The notes under the pieces: model-generated | The model's database searches: none | Told to the model about the DNA's origin: nothing | The model's input: only the letters and a program-made list of their open reading frames with translations | Position numbers and translations under genes: made by a program | Assembly: GCA_029851415.1 (NCBI GenBank) | Contig: CM056743.1 | Span: 126,510,305 to 126,574,304 of the forward strand | DNA: 64,000 nt | Reading direction: 5' to 3' | Origin: Eretmocerus hayati | Taxonomy: Eukaryota; Arthropoda; Insecta; Hymenoptera; Aphelinidae | Shown here: one piece after another, positions 1-13,060 of the stretch | How the letters are laid out: the number at the start of each line of letters is the position of its first letter | Numbering within the stretch: position 1 is the first letter of the stretch

Positions 1-260
1 TCTCAAGTATTCGCTCTCTCACTTTCGCTCTTAGCTCGGCTATGCATGAAACGCGTACAAATAAATTTTCTTGCCATCGACACGTGTATAAGTTAATACG
101 TGTATGCATAATATGTAAATAGATTATACGTTAATGTGTATGCATGCAGTATACACGCGCGATGATGTATTGTATGTGCATGGGAGAAAGAGAGGAAGAG
201 GAAGATGCAGTTTATGAATGAAACGTCGTCACGTTTATTGACTTCTGTGTTATTACAGTA

Positions 261-1453
261 GGGGAGAGTGGGGCGAATTAGGACAGGTTTTGCAGTGGGG
301 CTATCTGGCGATACTTAGGGATGGGCGCGCTACGGAACTTTGAAGTTCAACTATTGAATAGATTGTAAAAAAATTTTCAGACCCCCAGATCACGGCTTTC
401 ATAATTTTTCTGGAAGTTGAGAAAAAAAATCTGTCCTGATTCGCCCCGCATTTGGGGGCACTTTAGGACAATTTTGGGGGCAAATTAGGACAGCCTTTGA
501 AAATCGAGGTATACTGCTATATTCCTTACCTATTGGAATCGCATTTACCAACCAAAACACGTGGTAACAACCCAAAATCAATAGGGAAACTCGATCGCGA
601 CTTCTACATCCTCCCATAGCCTCAGCAAGCGAGTCATTTTTATGTCAATTTGGAACATTATTGAATTAGGCGCTTTATTGGCGCACTACCGTCTTCAGCT
701 ATTGACTCGCGGCTTCTAAGAGTCGCCTTTTTTCCGTTTTTCTTCATATTGGAGGTACCCTCACTCGCCCCAAGTCAGAGATCCAAATGATAGAGTGCGA
801 CAATCAACCCAATATCAGTGAATGGGAGAGTGAAAATGCGTATAAGCGAGCATTCGTTAACAGTGACTTTTGACCTCTAATCTAACTCCTGAGACGACCA
901 TTCGACGTCGTAACATCATTTTCTTACCCAATCTCAATCACCTAATTAACCCTCAACCACCCGCGCTTCGAAAAACTCGCACAAATGCATACGCGTCTTG
1001 ATAGGGTAATTATCCTCGAAAAACACGGGCACGCGATCGGTCGACCGATTCTAGATGGGAATTAGCATTGTCCTAATTCGCCCCGTCCAGTTTGTCCTAA
1101 AATGCCCCCAGGCATTTTTTTCGCAAAATTGCGATAAATTGGGTTCAAGTAGGCCAATTTTGACCCATGACGGCTCAAATTCTTTGTTTTGTGGCGAAGT
1201 TTCTGACCGTGGGATGGCGACTGAGCCGATCCACCTCTACAGAAGCAAGTAATCTTGCATTTACAAAATAAACCACGCGAGGCCCCCAAAAAGCACCCCT
1301 ACGTCAGCGAGGACCCCCAGTATCGTTTCGGGAGGTCTAACCACCATAAAAACCATTATCTGTGATGGTATTGAAAATGTTTTTAAGCGGCGGAAGCCTA
1401 GACTCGCCCACAAGCGAGCTGTCTTGCTTGTCCTAATTCGCCCCACTCTCCTC
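261..1453. mobile_element. TA-flanked inverted-repeat DNA element, non-autonomous (~1.2 kb)
   Basis: The left end reads GGGGAGAGTGGGGCGAATTA followed by GGACA; the right end (1,429-1,453) is its reverse complement with one mismatch near the tip. Both ends are flanked by TA (259-260 and 1,454-1,455), which looks like a TA target duplication. The same phrase is repeated inside: GTCCT(A/G)ATTCGCCCC recurs at about 432-448 and 1,069-1,084, and shorter TTAGGACA/TGTCCTAA words lie next to poly-G blocks. No open frame looks like a transposase, so it is a non-autonomous element mobilised in trans. The TA duplication is compatible with a Tc1/mariner-like or another TA-targeting superfamily; I cannot say which. 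Confidence 0.75.
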
Positions 1454-1455
1454 TA

Positions 1456-1685
1456 TATATTTTCCTATTATCTATACACTTTGTATATGGAGGATATATT
1501 AAAAGTGGGAAAGTGTTTGAAACGATAAGAGAGCAGTTTCACATTCTGTCGAATATCGCTCGTAAAAAGTATTTCAAAGCTCTCGATGGGCGATGCTTTC
1601 GTTACATCTCTTTTCATTCTTATGCGGCCAAGTGCGCGCTCTGAAGAACGAGTGATTCGAATATATATATGTACTTTACTCCCCC

Positions 1686-1721
<36 letters not shown>

Positions 1722-2241
1722 TGGCCGTGAAAAGTTTGTTGACGTTGTTGCCCGGATATGTATTCACGAGTAAAAGTGCGGAAGAGAAGGAGATAATAAA
1801 CAGTATTATAGTGGGACATAACTAAATCACTCAGCTGTTATCCGCGAAAGCCTTACGTAATATGTATCTATACATATGTAGATGATGGGCGAGAGAAAGA
1901 GAGAGAAAGAATGAGAGAGCAGCACGTGAGCGTTATGCAGAGAGATATTTACTTTCGTAAGTATCTTTGCGAAAATATGAGGGTCACGAGCACACATGAA
2001 CATCAGCTGAGACACGATAAGTTGTGAAAAGTTTTTACGACGAGTCGCGGTTATACACCTGTTTGATTCAGTTGCCGCAACTCGTAAAAGTGATTTTATT
2101 GAATATGTATAGGGTGTGTTATGTAGACGATTTATTCGACGTGAGAGTTGAAATTTTAAATCAAGTATCGTTTTCCGCCAAATACTGCATTTTTTTTTAC
2201 TTGATAAACTGGTCGGTATAATATGGATTGATCAAAATAGA
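1456..2241. other. No gene recognised; contains a (GA)n microsatellite
   Basis: Only short overlapping open frames are seen, and their apparent Arg-Glu or Leu-Ser runs come from the GA repeat. No splice-consistent coding segment was found. Confidence 0.5.
1689..1718. repeat. (GA)n microsatellite
   Basis: About 15 uninterrupted GA units. The open frames crossing it are artefacts of the repeat. Confidence 0.95.
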
Positions 2242-2333
2242 TTTCTAGCTGTCTACGTCGGAAGCGCGATTTTCGACTCGTCCTCGCTTCGCGAGGACTA
2301 AAGTCGCGCTTCCGACGTAGCACAGCTAGAAAA
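2242..2333. repeat. Long near-perfect hairpin (arms ~45 bp)
   Basis: The left arm begins TTTCTAGCTGTCTACGTCGG and the right arm ends CCGACGTAGCACAGCTAGAA, with the centre TCCTCGC-TTC-GCGAGGA. The arms pair almost completely with only a few mismatches and a tiny loop. It could be a very short foldback MITE or an extruding palindrome. No target duplication was identified. Confidence 0.85.
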
Positions 2334-3400
2334 TGTTGTTTGCGACTCGTGCTGCGCACTCGTCACATAATATACTATTTGATTTACATAAAAATAGTAA
2401 AATCGCAATATCCAAAATAATCATTGAATCTTCGACAAAATTGTGTTTGAATACAATCTGTATCAAATGCAATAGCAGATCTGACCATGTGTGCGATATT
2501 TCCAGGTTTTACGTTTTAACCAAAAAAACTGCTGAAAGTATATAAATCTGAAACTATAGAGTCAACCCATATAGTGAAAGCCGAAAACGAGAGGGATAAT
2601 CAGCACTCACAACATAATATTCAATTTAGAACGAGTGAGATATTACCATCGGTTAAATTTTACGAACTTTGTACAACATTTTTTTTCATAACAAACCTAA
2701 CCAATAAATTGTTTAAAGTCGGAGAACTGAGGTACTAAATAACTCTAATATAAACGACAGACTCCAATAAATCCCCCCCCCTTTCCCTTCCCTGCCTGCA
2801 ACTAGAACCTGAAGTCATACAAACAATCAGAAGTCATTTTCCATCATATTTGTCAAGAAAGCTGCCATGACGGCTGAGTTTCAAAACACAATTTTCAAAA
2901 TTAATCAGCTATATCAGTAATTATTATACATTTTCAAATAACGTACTCGTGATGTAATGGCTGAAGGCATATATATCTGTCACATGGAACACAGAGATAA
3001 TGGGCAAGTTTGTAAAAGGGAAGAGGAACATAAACGACCTTGAAGTGAATAAATCTTGCGAGGGCTTTTCCGCGAATTGTGGGCATCAATTCTCGCGTCT
3101 CTTATTTGTATGCACAAGCATAGCAAGTCAAAACATTGAACTGCATACGTATGCATGTTTACATCCGTTTTAATCGACTTGAATACACAGCATGATAAAT
3201 TTTTTTGTAGATTTACCCAAAGCTTGGGAGCAACATATTCAAGGTAGAGTTTTGATTAATAAGTAACCCTCAATGTAACCGATGGGTGTGAGCTATTTCA
3301 TGATGAGAATTACATCATGGGCAAAAAAATCAAAGATCAAAAATAGTCTACTCATTACAGGATTCGATTTGATATTAATACATACCTGAAAGAATACTGG
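2334..3400. other. No feature recognised
   Basis: AT-rich sequence with a short poly-C tract near 2,768. Nothing coding or repeated was recognised. Confidence 0.5.
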
Positions 3401-3414
3401 TCCACATCCATTAG

Positions 3415-4263
3415 GTGCACGATAGAACTTTGAAGCTGATGCTGGAAAATTTAAATTCTGCTGGGCAACCCAGACCCAGCGCGCGCACGGCCCGCCATAA
3501 AAAAACCGGCCAAAACGCGCGCAGCCAACGCTCGCTCCCGCGCTTTGCTCGACCCAACTCGCATCAACTCGGCGCAGTTTCGCTTCGAACGGCCTGCGCG
3601 TTGTACCAGAATTCACCCAACAAACTCCTATGTGCTCTCTCCACCACGTGCTCCGACGTCCTGGAATCTCGTGTTGTGCGACATCGAGCACCTTCAAACA
3701 TAACCTCTACACTTGAACAACAGAGACAGCCCTTCTGTGGAATCCTTTGTCTTGAGCAGCAGCAAGTGAAATTTGATACAGTCTCCGTGTGGGTGATAAA
3801 TAAAGGCGGGAATAAACCGGCATTCTGAGCGCCCGGTATTATCTCCATCATCATCTCGGCACACCACGTGCTCGCAGCTCGCGACGACGACGACAACTGT
3901 TGCAGCGGTCACCATAAACATGTCAACTCCACAACAGCAACTGGGCAGGCCTCGACGGAGAAGAAAGAATCATCTTCCATTGGTTCTTATCACAGACTGA
4001 ACAGCCGTTGAAACATATTTTGACATTTTTTGGTGAATGTTTACCAGGGTAGAATTAGTGACTGTGATTGACATCATTTTTGCCCAAGCAACGGTTGTGA
4101 TAAAAGTTTGTGAATTAAATAGTACGAGATTTTGTTACGGACTCATTATTACGTTACGAAGAGCATTACGAGCTTTTTATGGACTGAAGTATGAGCGCTG
4201 TAGCCGAATTGTATCCGACAGACGAGTAAGCATGTGGAGCGACATTTATCAGGTGAGCTAAAT
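3415..4263 (+). promoter_or_regulatory. GC/CpG-rich island with possible first exon(s); weak
   Basis: In an AT-rich setting, 3,470-3,660 and 3,850-3,900 are clearly richer in CpG and contain CACGTG words, as insect promoters sometimes do. Two short start-codon segments follow on the plus strand. One opens at about 3,920 with a QQQLGRPRRRR-like basic run. The other opens near 4,194 (MSAVAELYPTD) and meets a good donor, CGA|GTAAGC. Both strands carry overlapping 100-140-codon frames here, which GC-rich sequence produces by chance. I recognise no protein, so treat this as a hint of a promoter or 5' exon only. Confidence 0.15.
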
Positions 4264-7200
4264 AGTGAATATGAATAATTAAATTCTAAACAGTCCTATT
4301 CATTTTCGATTTTTGCGACTATCTTGATTCAATTCAGGATCGATTCATATAATCTAGAACGATGAAAAAAAAAACTTCGAACAAGAGTTCTTCTTTTATT
4401 GAAACTTTGATGGTACTCAAAATCAAGGGAATCATTGCCGTAGCCATTCATTTTGGCCTTCGAAAGATCCTGCCTCGGGGATGGCTCCGAGCTCGGTGAG
4501 GCAGACCACGTGCCACGGGAAACGCTTTCGAAAACAAAGCTTCCCGCGGCACATCGCAAAGCTCGTGGTGAGAGATGCCGGCTCGCCTTTTGGCGAATGA
4601 CGCCGCACGCGTTGAGTGGGTTCCTCCGTGATATTGTATCATCATAATACATACTTTATTTGAAGAGCCATAAAATTTTAATACGAAATTTTCTTCTTCC
4701 TACACTCAGATGACGAATTATTTGATGATTTCAGCACGATAAATTTCATGATCTTCTACGCGCATAATTTTTCTGCAACTATTTTGACAACTTTAAATAT
4801 AAATGTCCACTGTTGTTTTCAAGTGAGCTAATGATCTTGTGGGAGATATGAGCGGAACAAAGAGAGAAACAGTTTGGAATGATGTCATGTGAATATTTGA
4901 CTCTTACTCTGCCGTTTCATTCATTACATTGCCTATGACACAAAGTTGTTTGTTAAGTAATTACTGATTCTAACAGTAGTTTATTAATATCAATATTTTT
5001 TGCCTAGTCTTTTGGGCGTTGGGCAGTGCTGTGTACATACAATGAAGACGAGCCTAAATGTTTCATGGATGAAATGCTGATTATTTAGGAGAAATTTGAT
5101 TTTCATGATCATGACTACACACAGTAGAATATCTGTCACAGTCTAAAGTGTGAAGGTTTGTCAGCTATTTTTTCCATTCGCAAATCGTCAGTCAAGCAAC
5201 ATCGATCGGTATTCTCGATAGTGGGTAGAGAAATAGCTATATATAAGATTCTTCATTGGACTGTATTGACCAGGTTTAATCCTGCAAGTATCAAGCCACT
5301 CAACAATTAAATTCATTCTTGGGTAAGCTCAATGAGCTTTAAAAAAATTCTGCATTTTCCGATACATTTTGAATAGTAATTCTTCTTTCTGAAGGAAGAA
5401 TTGTTTAGTCATCTTTTATAAAGGTGAAATATATCGAGAAATATATCAATAAGAGTCAGCCTGTAACCTAACTTAGTTTAACTGTTGCGTTTTGTTTGCT
5501 TCATGGAGGCTGGCACATCGGGAGAAGCGCATTGGAGTATTGATCAATCGTGAGCTCGAGAAAATTCGTGCTTGCGGACTTGCGATCTATTTCTAGCTAG
5601 TTCAAAAAGTTACTATTTGTTGGATTTGGGTAAAATTCAAAGGATAGGACACTACTGACTGACACCAATAATTACTGAGTATCCACTAAGCAAAAAGTGC
5701 AAATCTTGTGGTCTCTGCAACTTGAAACTTTAAGCGAGCCCGTGGAGCTGTAGTATCCTTCGATCTCGTGTGACTGCGCGGTTGCATAATTCACCAAAAA
5801 TTCGTATTTTCGAAGGGCACTGTATTCCAGTAAATTTAGACGCTTAGTGGTGACTGCGCTTACGGTGTCTTTTTTGCAGATGCTGTGGGCTGAGCAATTT
5901 TAGTTTGTGTAAATAGGTGTCATAACTTGACAAATTTTTAACATGAAAAAGTTATCGTTGAGCATTTTTTGATTATAATATCGTTATTATTTCATTCCTG
6001 AAGGAACCAGCTAGATTAATTCCCAAAACTGGAAAAACTCAAGAATGATGAATAAATAATTTTATTACCTTATTGTTTTTCAACTAATTATATTGAGGCG
6101 TTTCATGCCCGTATACTCATTGAAATGAGATGAACATAGAACTCACATTAATTTGGACTTCAAGATGAGCACATCTTTTGCAACAACCAATTTCCAAGTT
6201 CAAGAATTGTTACATAAGTTATCTAATAGATTGATATGACTTTGTTTGACTCTCAAAGTCCAAATTGTGAGTACTTTAATGTTCAAAATTTTCAAGACTA
6301 GTCTATCAATACAAAAATCATTAACGAAGAACCAAAGCACAGAAGGTTTCATGAGTATTCAAGTCCTTTACTTCTGTCGAGTGACTATTTTTTTCTTAAA
6401 CTGTATGAAATATTGTGAAATTATTGTAATATAACCAACAATGACTGTACAAGAACTTTTCTTGGAAAATTCAACTAAATTCATTCCTTGCAATGGTCAT
6501 CATCAATTTCATCCATCGAAGGTGCATCTCGAATAACAAAATGGTTTATCGAAAGATCATGCAAGGATCTCAAACAACTATTCGATGAGATGTAGAAGGA
6601 TATTCTCTCAAATCTGGTTACCCACAGTATTGAATTTGTCTGAATGAATCTCAGGTTACGTTCCTTTATCATTATTCCATTACAACGAGTGATTTCAGCA
6701 ATTACACAGAAACCAGTACACATAAAATTGATGAATTTCACAAATCTTAGCGCCATTCATTCATTACAATTCTTTCAATGGAATTGATCACAACGAATTG
6801 CTTATGAGCATTTATGAGCATTTATGAGCAGCACAACTGTGCAAACTCCATTGACTGGAATCTCTAGACGTGGTATAAATGAATGAGCAATAGAAGGTTG
6901 TACGTTAGACGATTGCGTGCATTCGATGCGGTAACGATGAGACCGGAAGAACAACAAATAACAAGAAAAGTCGAATGCGAACGAGAGTAAAAAGCCTAAA
7001 TCCCAAATAAAAAGTCAATGTGTATACTTACTTTTTCACTCATCACTATGTATGTACTAAAACCACTTTTACATCACACGCCTCACTCGGAGCATAGAAT
7101 GTCGTGCTCGTGCGCCTAAAAGTAGTAGACGAGCAACAGCCTCTCGGGATTCCTTCACGATCGTATTACCGTGCGGACACGACACGTGGCTGGCTGGATG

Positions 7201-8929
7201 CACATTGCAAAACGAGAATCAAGTTATATAGTAGTAAAAGCGAATGAATCGAAGCACGTGTCTGATGCCATTGACCCATCTTCAATCGCAAATACGGCAA
7301 ACGTGAGCCTTTTCCTATCCTCTTCCATGTTATACACTACAACATAGTATACTACGTATACGTCGATCACGTCAACGAGAAACCACTCCAACTCTTTCCT
7401 TTGTATATACTGCCGCTCCGCCGACGACGTTTCAATTGATTTGCGATAAACGTGGCGCGTGCAAAGTACCCGATACACATCACCTCCGAGTGTAAAAAGA
7501 AAAAAAAACAAGAAAAGAGAGCAAAAGTGGATAAATACAATTGCGCCTGGCGCCTACAACTACTATACTATACTATAGTGTACGTACCTCATTCGATTTG
7601 CCAATGGCTGGTGGTATGTCTATAAGTATCAACAGTATTGTGGGAGGGAGGGAGAGAGGTATATTTACGATCGGGGCAGCCTATCGATACGCGATCTGTC
7701 AATATACGTGAGACTAGTCTCGCTTTGCCATTCATCAATTCAACCCTATATCTCCTTTGCCTTTTGATTCGAGCAGTCCTCACGCGCTACTATATATACA
7801 GATGCATCAAATCGCGAAGAAGCAGAGCAAAACGGAAAGTCGAAGAGGGGAAAAAAAAGATACCTATCGATTACGTAATCGAATATCGATAGGGAGGCCA
7901 AGATTACAATGGATTGTAGACACGATATGCGCAGAGATATACACATATAAATCGGCGCGTGGAATGTGCTTTACACGTACGAGGTTTGTTTAGGAACAGT
8001 TTCCATTGAGATGTTGATGAGCAACCTGTACTTTTATAAGACAGATGTAGGTGCACAGCTTTTTTTTTAATGATTCTTATTTTTTCATCTCGGCATTACA
8101 CGGTGAACTCTCCTCCAGTGATACCTCATTTTTTAAATTGTTTGACCTACCTTAGATAGGAATGAACGCTTATCCTATGAATGTAACAACCAGGAGAGCT
8201 TAAAGTGTTGTATGCCCAACTATTTTGACCCATCTTAGACCAAACTCAATTTTTAACCACATTTGATACGTACTATTCGAGCGCCCAAAAGTTTCAGGAT
8301 TGAATATTTAGATTTATAGAATACCGGACATCGAGAGACTTTTTAAAATTGAAATACAAAACGATATTCGAAGTCGTTACAAAAGTATAAAATTAGAATG
8401 TTAATCAAACTCTCAACACTCTTGAGAGTGTTTTTATCAAAGTATAGAAATGAGTGAGAATAGGTGAAACGTCACTCGGTCTCTTCGTGCGCACGGTATG
8501 GAAGGTCAAAAATGATAAAAAACAAATGAAAACCCAATGTGAATAACTGTCTAATCCTATTCCAAAATCTATCGCAGAAGTGCCAAACCTAGATTTTGCT
8601 TTCTCTAAAGAGAAAGCTTTGTTTTCGACACAGCAAATTTTTGATCAATTTTTCCATTCAACCCAATATTTTCTTCAACATAATTCATCTTATCAAAAAA
8701 GTGCCTTAACCATCTTATTCCTCTCGCCAAAATCTAACGATTGTAAGTAACACTTTTCCCCTTAGAATCCTCAAAAACCCCCCAGTGACTCATCTCTCCG
8801 GCCCTTTGTCTGTGTCTGTGTGTGTATGTGTGTTGTTTTTTTTGCGCCACGCTTTCTCTTCTACACTCCACTTTATCGATTTTTGCTTTTCTACAAGTTG
8901 TAGAGAATCACTCAGAGATGAGACCAGTG
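4264..8929. other. No gene recognised; small repeats only
   Basis: AT-rich DNA. A 10-bp unit is repeated three times near 6,802-6,830, and a small GC-rich patch lies at 4,450-4,640. A short segment at about 5,502 (MEAGTSGEAHWSIDQ) runs into a donor-like GTGAGC but has no partner exon I can find. The open frames are short and resemble no protein I know. Confidence 0.5.
6802..6830. repeat. Short tandem repeat, 10-bp unit x3
   Basis: TTATGAGCAT is repeated almost three times in a row, a small minisatellite. Confidence 0.8.
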
Positions 8930-9975
8930 ATTTGTCTGGTCTCCTCTCCAAATCGAATCTGTTTTTTTGGCTCAATCTATCTTTTGGTTAATACCGAAAT
9001 TCCATTCAAACTCCATCAACGTAAATTTTTATAAAAAAACCAAAATTTCCAACAAAAACAGCAATTTGAGCATGTTTAGACCTATTCTATCGAAATTCTG
9101 TTTCAACCAAATTACACGTTTTGCTAAAAAAACCTCACTTTAGGTAGCCCAAATCCCGATAACTATTTTCCTCAAAAAAATATCTCACAATATACAAAAA
9201 TATTTTTTTCAATATTCATACTTTCCTCATATCTCTCCTCTAAATTACTTTATTCAAATTTTACTCAACTAAGTTGATACTTTTTCATCGTTCTAAATCG
9301 ATCGGTTGATACCGAATTTTCTCAAAATCCGTTTTAATACATTCAAAATCCGATTTATTCCCGAAAAATCCAAATTTTTTCAAAATACTCCATTTTTATA
9401 ATTCTTACACCAACTATATTAAAATTTGCCCTCAACCATACTACATATATTCCATGGAAAACCCTAGTTTAGGTCATCTGAATTCCCCTAAAAGGCAATC
9501 TCCTTATAATAACTCAAAATATCAGAAGGAAATCGCATCTAAAATTCATTTTCCGCTATTACCCACCCCCTAAACTAATATATACAAATTTTACTCAACT
9601 AAGTTTATACTATTTCATCGTTCTAAATCGATTAGTTCATACCGAATTTTTCAAAATCCTTTTAAATACATTCAAAATCCAATTTATTCCCGAAAAATCC
9701 AAATTTTTCTTCAAAAACTCCATTTTTATGATCTTCTCACCAACTGTATCAAAATTTTCCCTCAACCAGACTACATATCTTCCATTAAAAACCCCAGTTT
9801 AGGTCATCTTAATTCCCCTAAAAGTGAATCTCGTAATAATAACCCAAAATATTAGAGGAAAATTGCAGCTAAAATTCATTTTATCCCCATATCTCCCTCT
9901 ACAACTCATCTATCCACCTTTTAATGGACTAGAGAGATACTTTTCCCTCATTCTACATCGATTGGTTGGATCCAA
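8930..9975. repeat. Tandem repeat with ~330-bp period, ~3 copies
   Basis: Anchor words recur at a constant spacing. TTACTCAACTAAGTT(G/T)ATAC occurs at 9,261 and 9,591, with a diverged counterpart at about 9,921. GGTTGATACCGAATTTT-like words occur at about 8,986, 9,301 and 9,631. ATTCCCGAAAAATCCAAATT and CCCTCAACCA.ACTACATAT also pair between the second and third units. The first unit is much more diverged and the last is partial. This is a decaying satellite-like array with no coding capacity; sequence back to about 8,600 may hold an even older unit. Confidence 0.75.
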
Positions 9976-11370
9976 TCATTGGATTGTGAGTGTGATATGA
10001 AATGCAATTAAATTAGATTAAAAAATAAAACTATTCCGTAGGAATCCCAATCATCATTCTGGAATTTGATCAGTTTTGCAAATTTCTCATTAGTTTCAGT
10101 GAACCTCTTAAACTATTTCGCTAAGAGAAAGCATTCTGCTAATCTCATTTAGCAGCGTATTTTGAGCGCGTTTCAGCACATCCTCCCACGGGCAGCAAAA
10201 CTGATATGCCTTTCAGTATTGTCCAAGATTGGCTTGCAAGCGAAATGCGCATCGGTTTTTTCATTGCGAGGATATTGAATAAATCGCAATCGAAAGAAGC
10301 ATTTTTCGGGTTCGAGCAATGAAAAAACTACTTGGAAATATTATATCATGATCCAATAATTACCATAATCGATTAAGAAGCAATGATTTTTCGACCAGAT
10401 AATCATACAAAGATTGGATAGTGACGAGAATACTAAAGAAAATACTTGCGACCGTCTCATCGTTACAAGTCTACTCATCATTTATTCGACCCAAGTTTCA
10501 TTCACAGTTGTGACGAGCTCAATTTAATAGCTATTTGATGAATGCCATGAAAATATCGATTTAGCATTCGATCGATTAGAATGTCAGTCATTACCTCGTA
10601 AAATTTATTGAACCTCGTGTAGGTATACAAAGCTATAAAATACGATTAAACGAGTCACGAAAGCACGTGGTGAAACAGGCGCCTCTGATTATGCAATGCA
10701 TTGTTTTGTTTACAAATTACGTTTGTAAGTCAAGTTCGCGCGAGAAGCAGCGCGTGCGCCTTCGTATGATGATTATATGTACCTATAATGGCATAGTGAG
10801 AGCGAGGGAAAACGGGCTTTGACTCGATTAAAACGGCCGTAACACGCGACGCGATGATTATCCCCGCGCACGAATCTTAGCGCTTTGTAAAATCATGATG
10901 ATGTATGGTAGTGAAAAAATGCCAAGAATGCGAAGATACATATTTTTTTCAGCTTGAGAGATGGCACAGATGCACACATCTGTTACTTCATTAAATGAAT
11001 GGGGATTGAATTTGACAGTTGTATAGGATAATTTTGATTGCGTTGTAAAAATTGCATGGCTTGGGACAATAAAATTCGATTAACGGAAAAAATTGAATGG
11101 ATACTCCAACGTTAATACAATCGGTTGATTCGTCTCATTGAAGAGGTCCTTGAAAATATTCAATGATAAATAATGTTCACTAAATTTCATTATTCGCTCA
11201 GGGGCAATAATCAAGGAGAGAACCCCGAGACTTATACAAAGCAATTTCAAAGAGTGTGCGTGCGTGTGTGTGTTTTTTGACATACCAAGGGGGCACCTGA
11301 ACAACCCATTCTGATACAGCCATCAACGGGCTAGTTGCGTATAGTAAATTAAATCAGGATCGCTTAGCAC
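9976..11370. other. No feature recognised
   Basis: No convincing coding frame or repeat. A short GT-rich tract lies at 11,255-11,275. Confidence 0.5.
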
Positions 11371-11570
11371 TCACATAAATCTGCGAGTATTCACACCTTT
11401 GTGGCGTAGTTGATGTAGGTGTTGTTTGTCGAGTAAGTCGCAATGCAGGGTTTTTATTTTGACCCGGAACATTGCCCGAATAATCCCCCCCCCCTCCCCC
11501 AGGAAAATTCCGAGCTGACCTGACCGGGATTCGAACCGGCGTCGCTCGAGCGCTCCGAGTTCCAGACGAC
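11371..11570 (-). mobile_element. tRNA-derived SINE fragment (minus strand)
   Basis: On the minus strand a B-box-like GGTTCGAATCCCGGTC occurs at about 11,522-11,537, preceded by a stem-like AGCGCTCGAGCG. The unrelated body runs down to about 11,371. The poly-C tract at 11,487-11,497 is poly-G on the SINE strand. The A-box side is missing because the foldback element at 11,571 begins exactly there. Other SINEs in the window (49.2, 58.3 and 59.0 kb) share the B box but have different bodies. Confidence 0.55.
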
Positions 11571-11888
11571 TAAGGGTGTTTCCACAAATGAAGCACATGA
11601 GCGAGCACATGAGTATATCGATCCGGCGTACGCCAGCGCACGGTCCATGCGCCGCGCCGCTCACCGAATTTGAGTCGGCTTGTGTGTTTCTACATCGTTT
11701 TGCTACGAGATCGTTTATGATTTTTTGGTAGCTGACCTCGAGTTCTGTTCTCGATTAGCTGGTAACGTGAAAAATGCACGAACCATCTCAAATGTGGTGA
11801 GCGGCTGTGTGCGGCGCATAGACGGTGCACCGGCTCACGCTCGGGCTCACGGTTCATGTGCTTCATTTATTGACACACCAACACTTAA
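11571..11888. mobile_element. Foldback MITE (~320 bp) abutting the SINE
   Basis: The left arm begins TAAGGGTGTTTCCACAAATG and continues AAGCACATGAGC. The right arm, read on the other strand, begins TTAAGTGTTGGTGTG and contains the same AAATGAAGCACATGA. Further inside, GCGCCGC..CCGCTCACC pairs between the arms. The arms are diverged and no target duplication was identified. The AAGGGTG terminus resembles that of the 13.75 kb element. Confidence 0.6.
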
Positions 11889-12723
11889 CCTCATCCACCG
11901 GATGCTCACTCTGATTTCAAAGTCGGTATCGATATCTCCGAATCAATCTGAGGTGAGAATTTTGATGAGAGTAGTTTTTTCAAAACCATAACCAATGAAT
12001 CAGTACCCAGAAATTCACTAGCAAAATGTAATGCGATCAAAGTACAAGAACAACATTAAAAAAAAACTCCAATGCTCAGATGATCCACGAATTAAATCTC
12101 AAGTGGCAGATTACTGGTAAGCGAGATTGTTTGAGGTCATGATCGTGTGCTGTTAAATTAGAGATCTGATTTTTATTGTTTCGGACCCGCATCCGGCCTC
12201 AAATCTCAAATCAACCTCCACATCGAAAACAATCAACAGCGTATCAAATTCCTTCCAGAAATCCAAACAAACGATAGAACAAGACACAATTGTCCATATT
12301 ATATTTATACGAGAACATATGAGAATTCGAAGTATAACATAACCTCGGCTCTCGGATTCCGTTTGAGATTAAGTTCTACGATTTGCCACGTTTATCGGTG
12401 CTTATCAGTGTTTTATAAAATGTGAGAGGGCCAGCTCATGCAAGATCCATCTCAAAAGAGTTCCTCTGATGGTCTGCGTCCGTTTCCTGGTATATGAATA
12501 TACCTATACATAATATAACCCGTATAGACCGTTCGTACGTGTATTTTGTAACGGTACCTCAGCCGCAAAGCAGTGCGCGTTCTTCTCTCTCTTTCTCGAT
12601 GCCTCTCTCTTACCGTTAACGTTTGTAGCCTTTGCCGTTGCCACTTTATCGTTTATACGTATGTACATATATATTATACTACACAGGATAAGGCCCCTCT
12701 GGCATCACCGTTTCAAGACGCTA

Positions 12724-12799
<76 letters not shown>

Positions 12800-13060
12800 A
12801 CTATCCGACAAGTCCGTTGAGGCGTGCAACAGTGCGGATTTTTTATGTGTTGGTATAGGTATATACCGCAACATAACGCTTCGTTATATCAGTGATTCCG
12901 TCGAAAGTGGGATTTTCCGTGTTCCAAGTTCCTCCAAGTTTCCAAGGGTTGGAATGTGTGTTGTAGCAATTTTCTGGGGTATATTATATTGGTGCGCAAC
13001 TATGTTAATAGTTTTTGAGTCGATTCTGACGTCCCCGTAATTTCTAGTGCCTCATAAAGG
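11889..13060. other. No gene recognised; contains a (TG)n microsatellite
   Basis: The 155-codon plus frame at 12,573-13,040 is mostly Cys-Val encoded by the TG run and is not credited as a gene. Confidence 0.5.
12730..12798. repeat. (TG)n microsatellite
   Basis: About 34 TG units without interruption. It should be highly polymorphic in length. Confidence 0.97.

Noticed and set aside
3293..3921. Frames of 75-137 codons on both strands
   Set aside because: The GC-rich patch reduces stop codons on all frames; no family similarity recognised.
12573..13040. 155-codon plus-strand frame
   Set aside because: About a third of it is a Cys-Val run produced by the TG microsatellite; no motif and no splice context.
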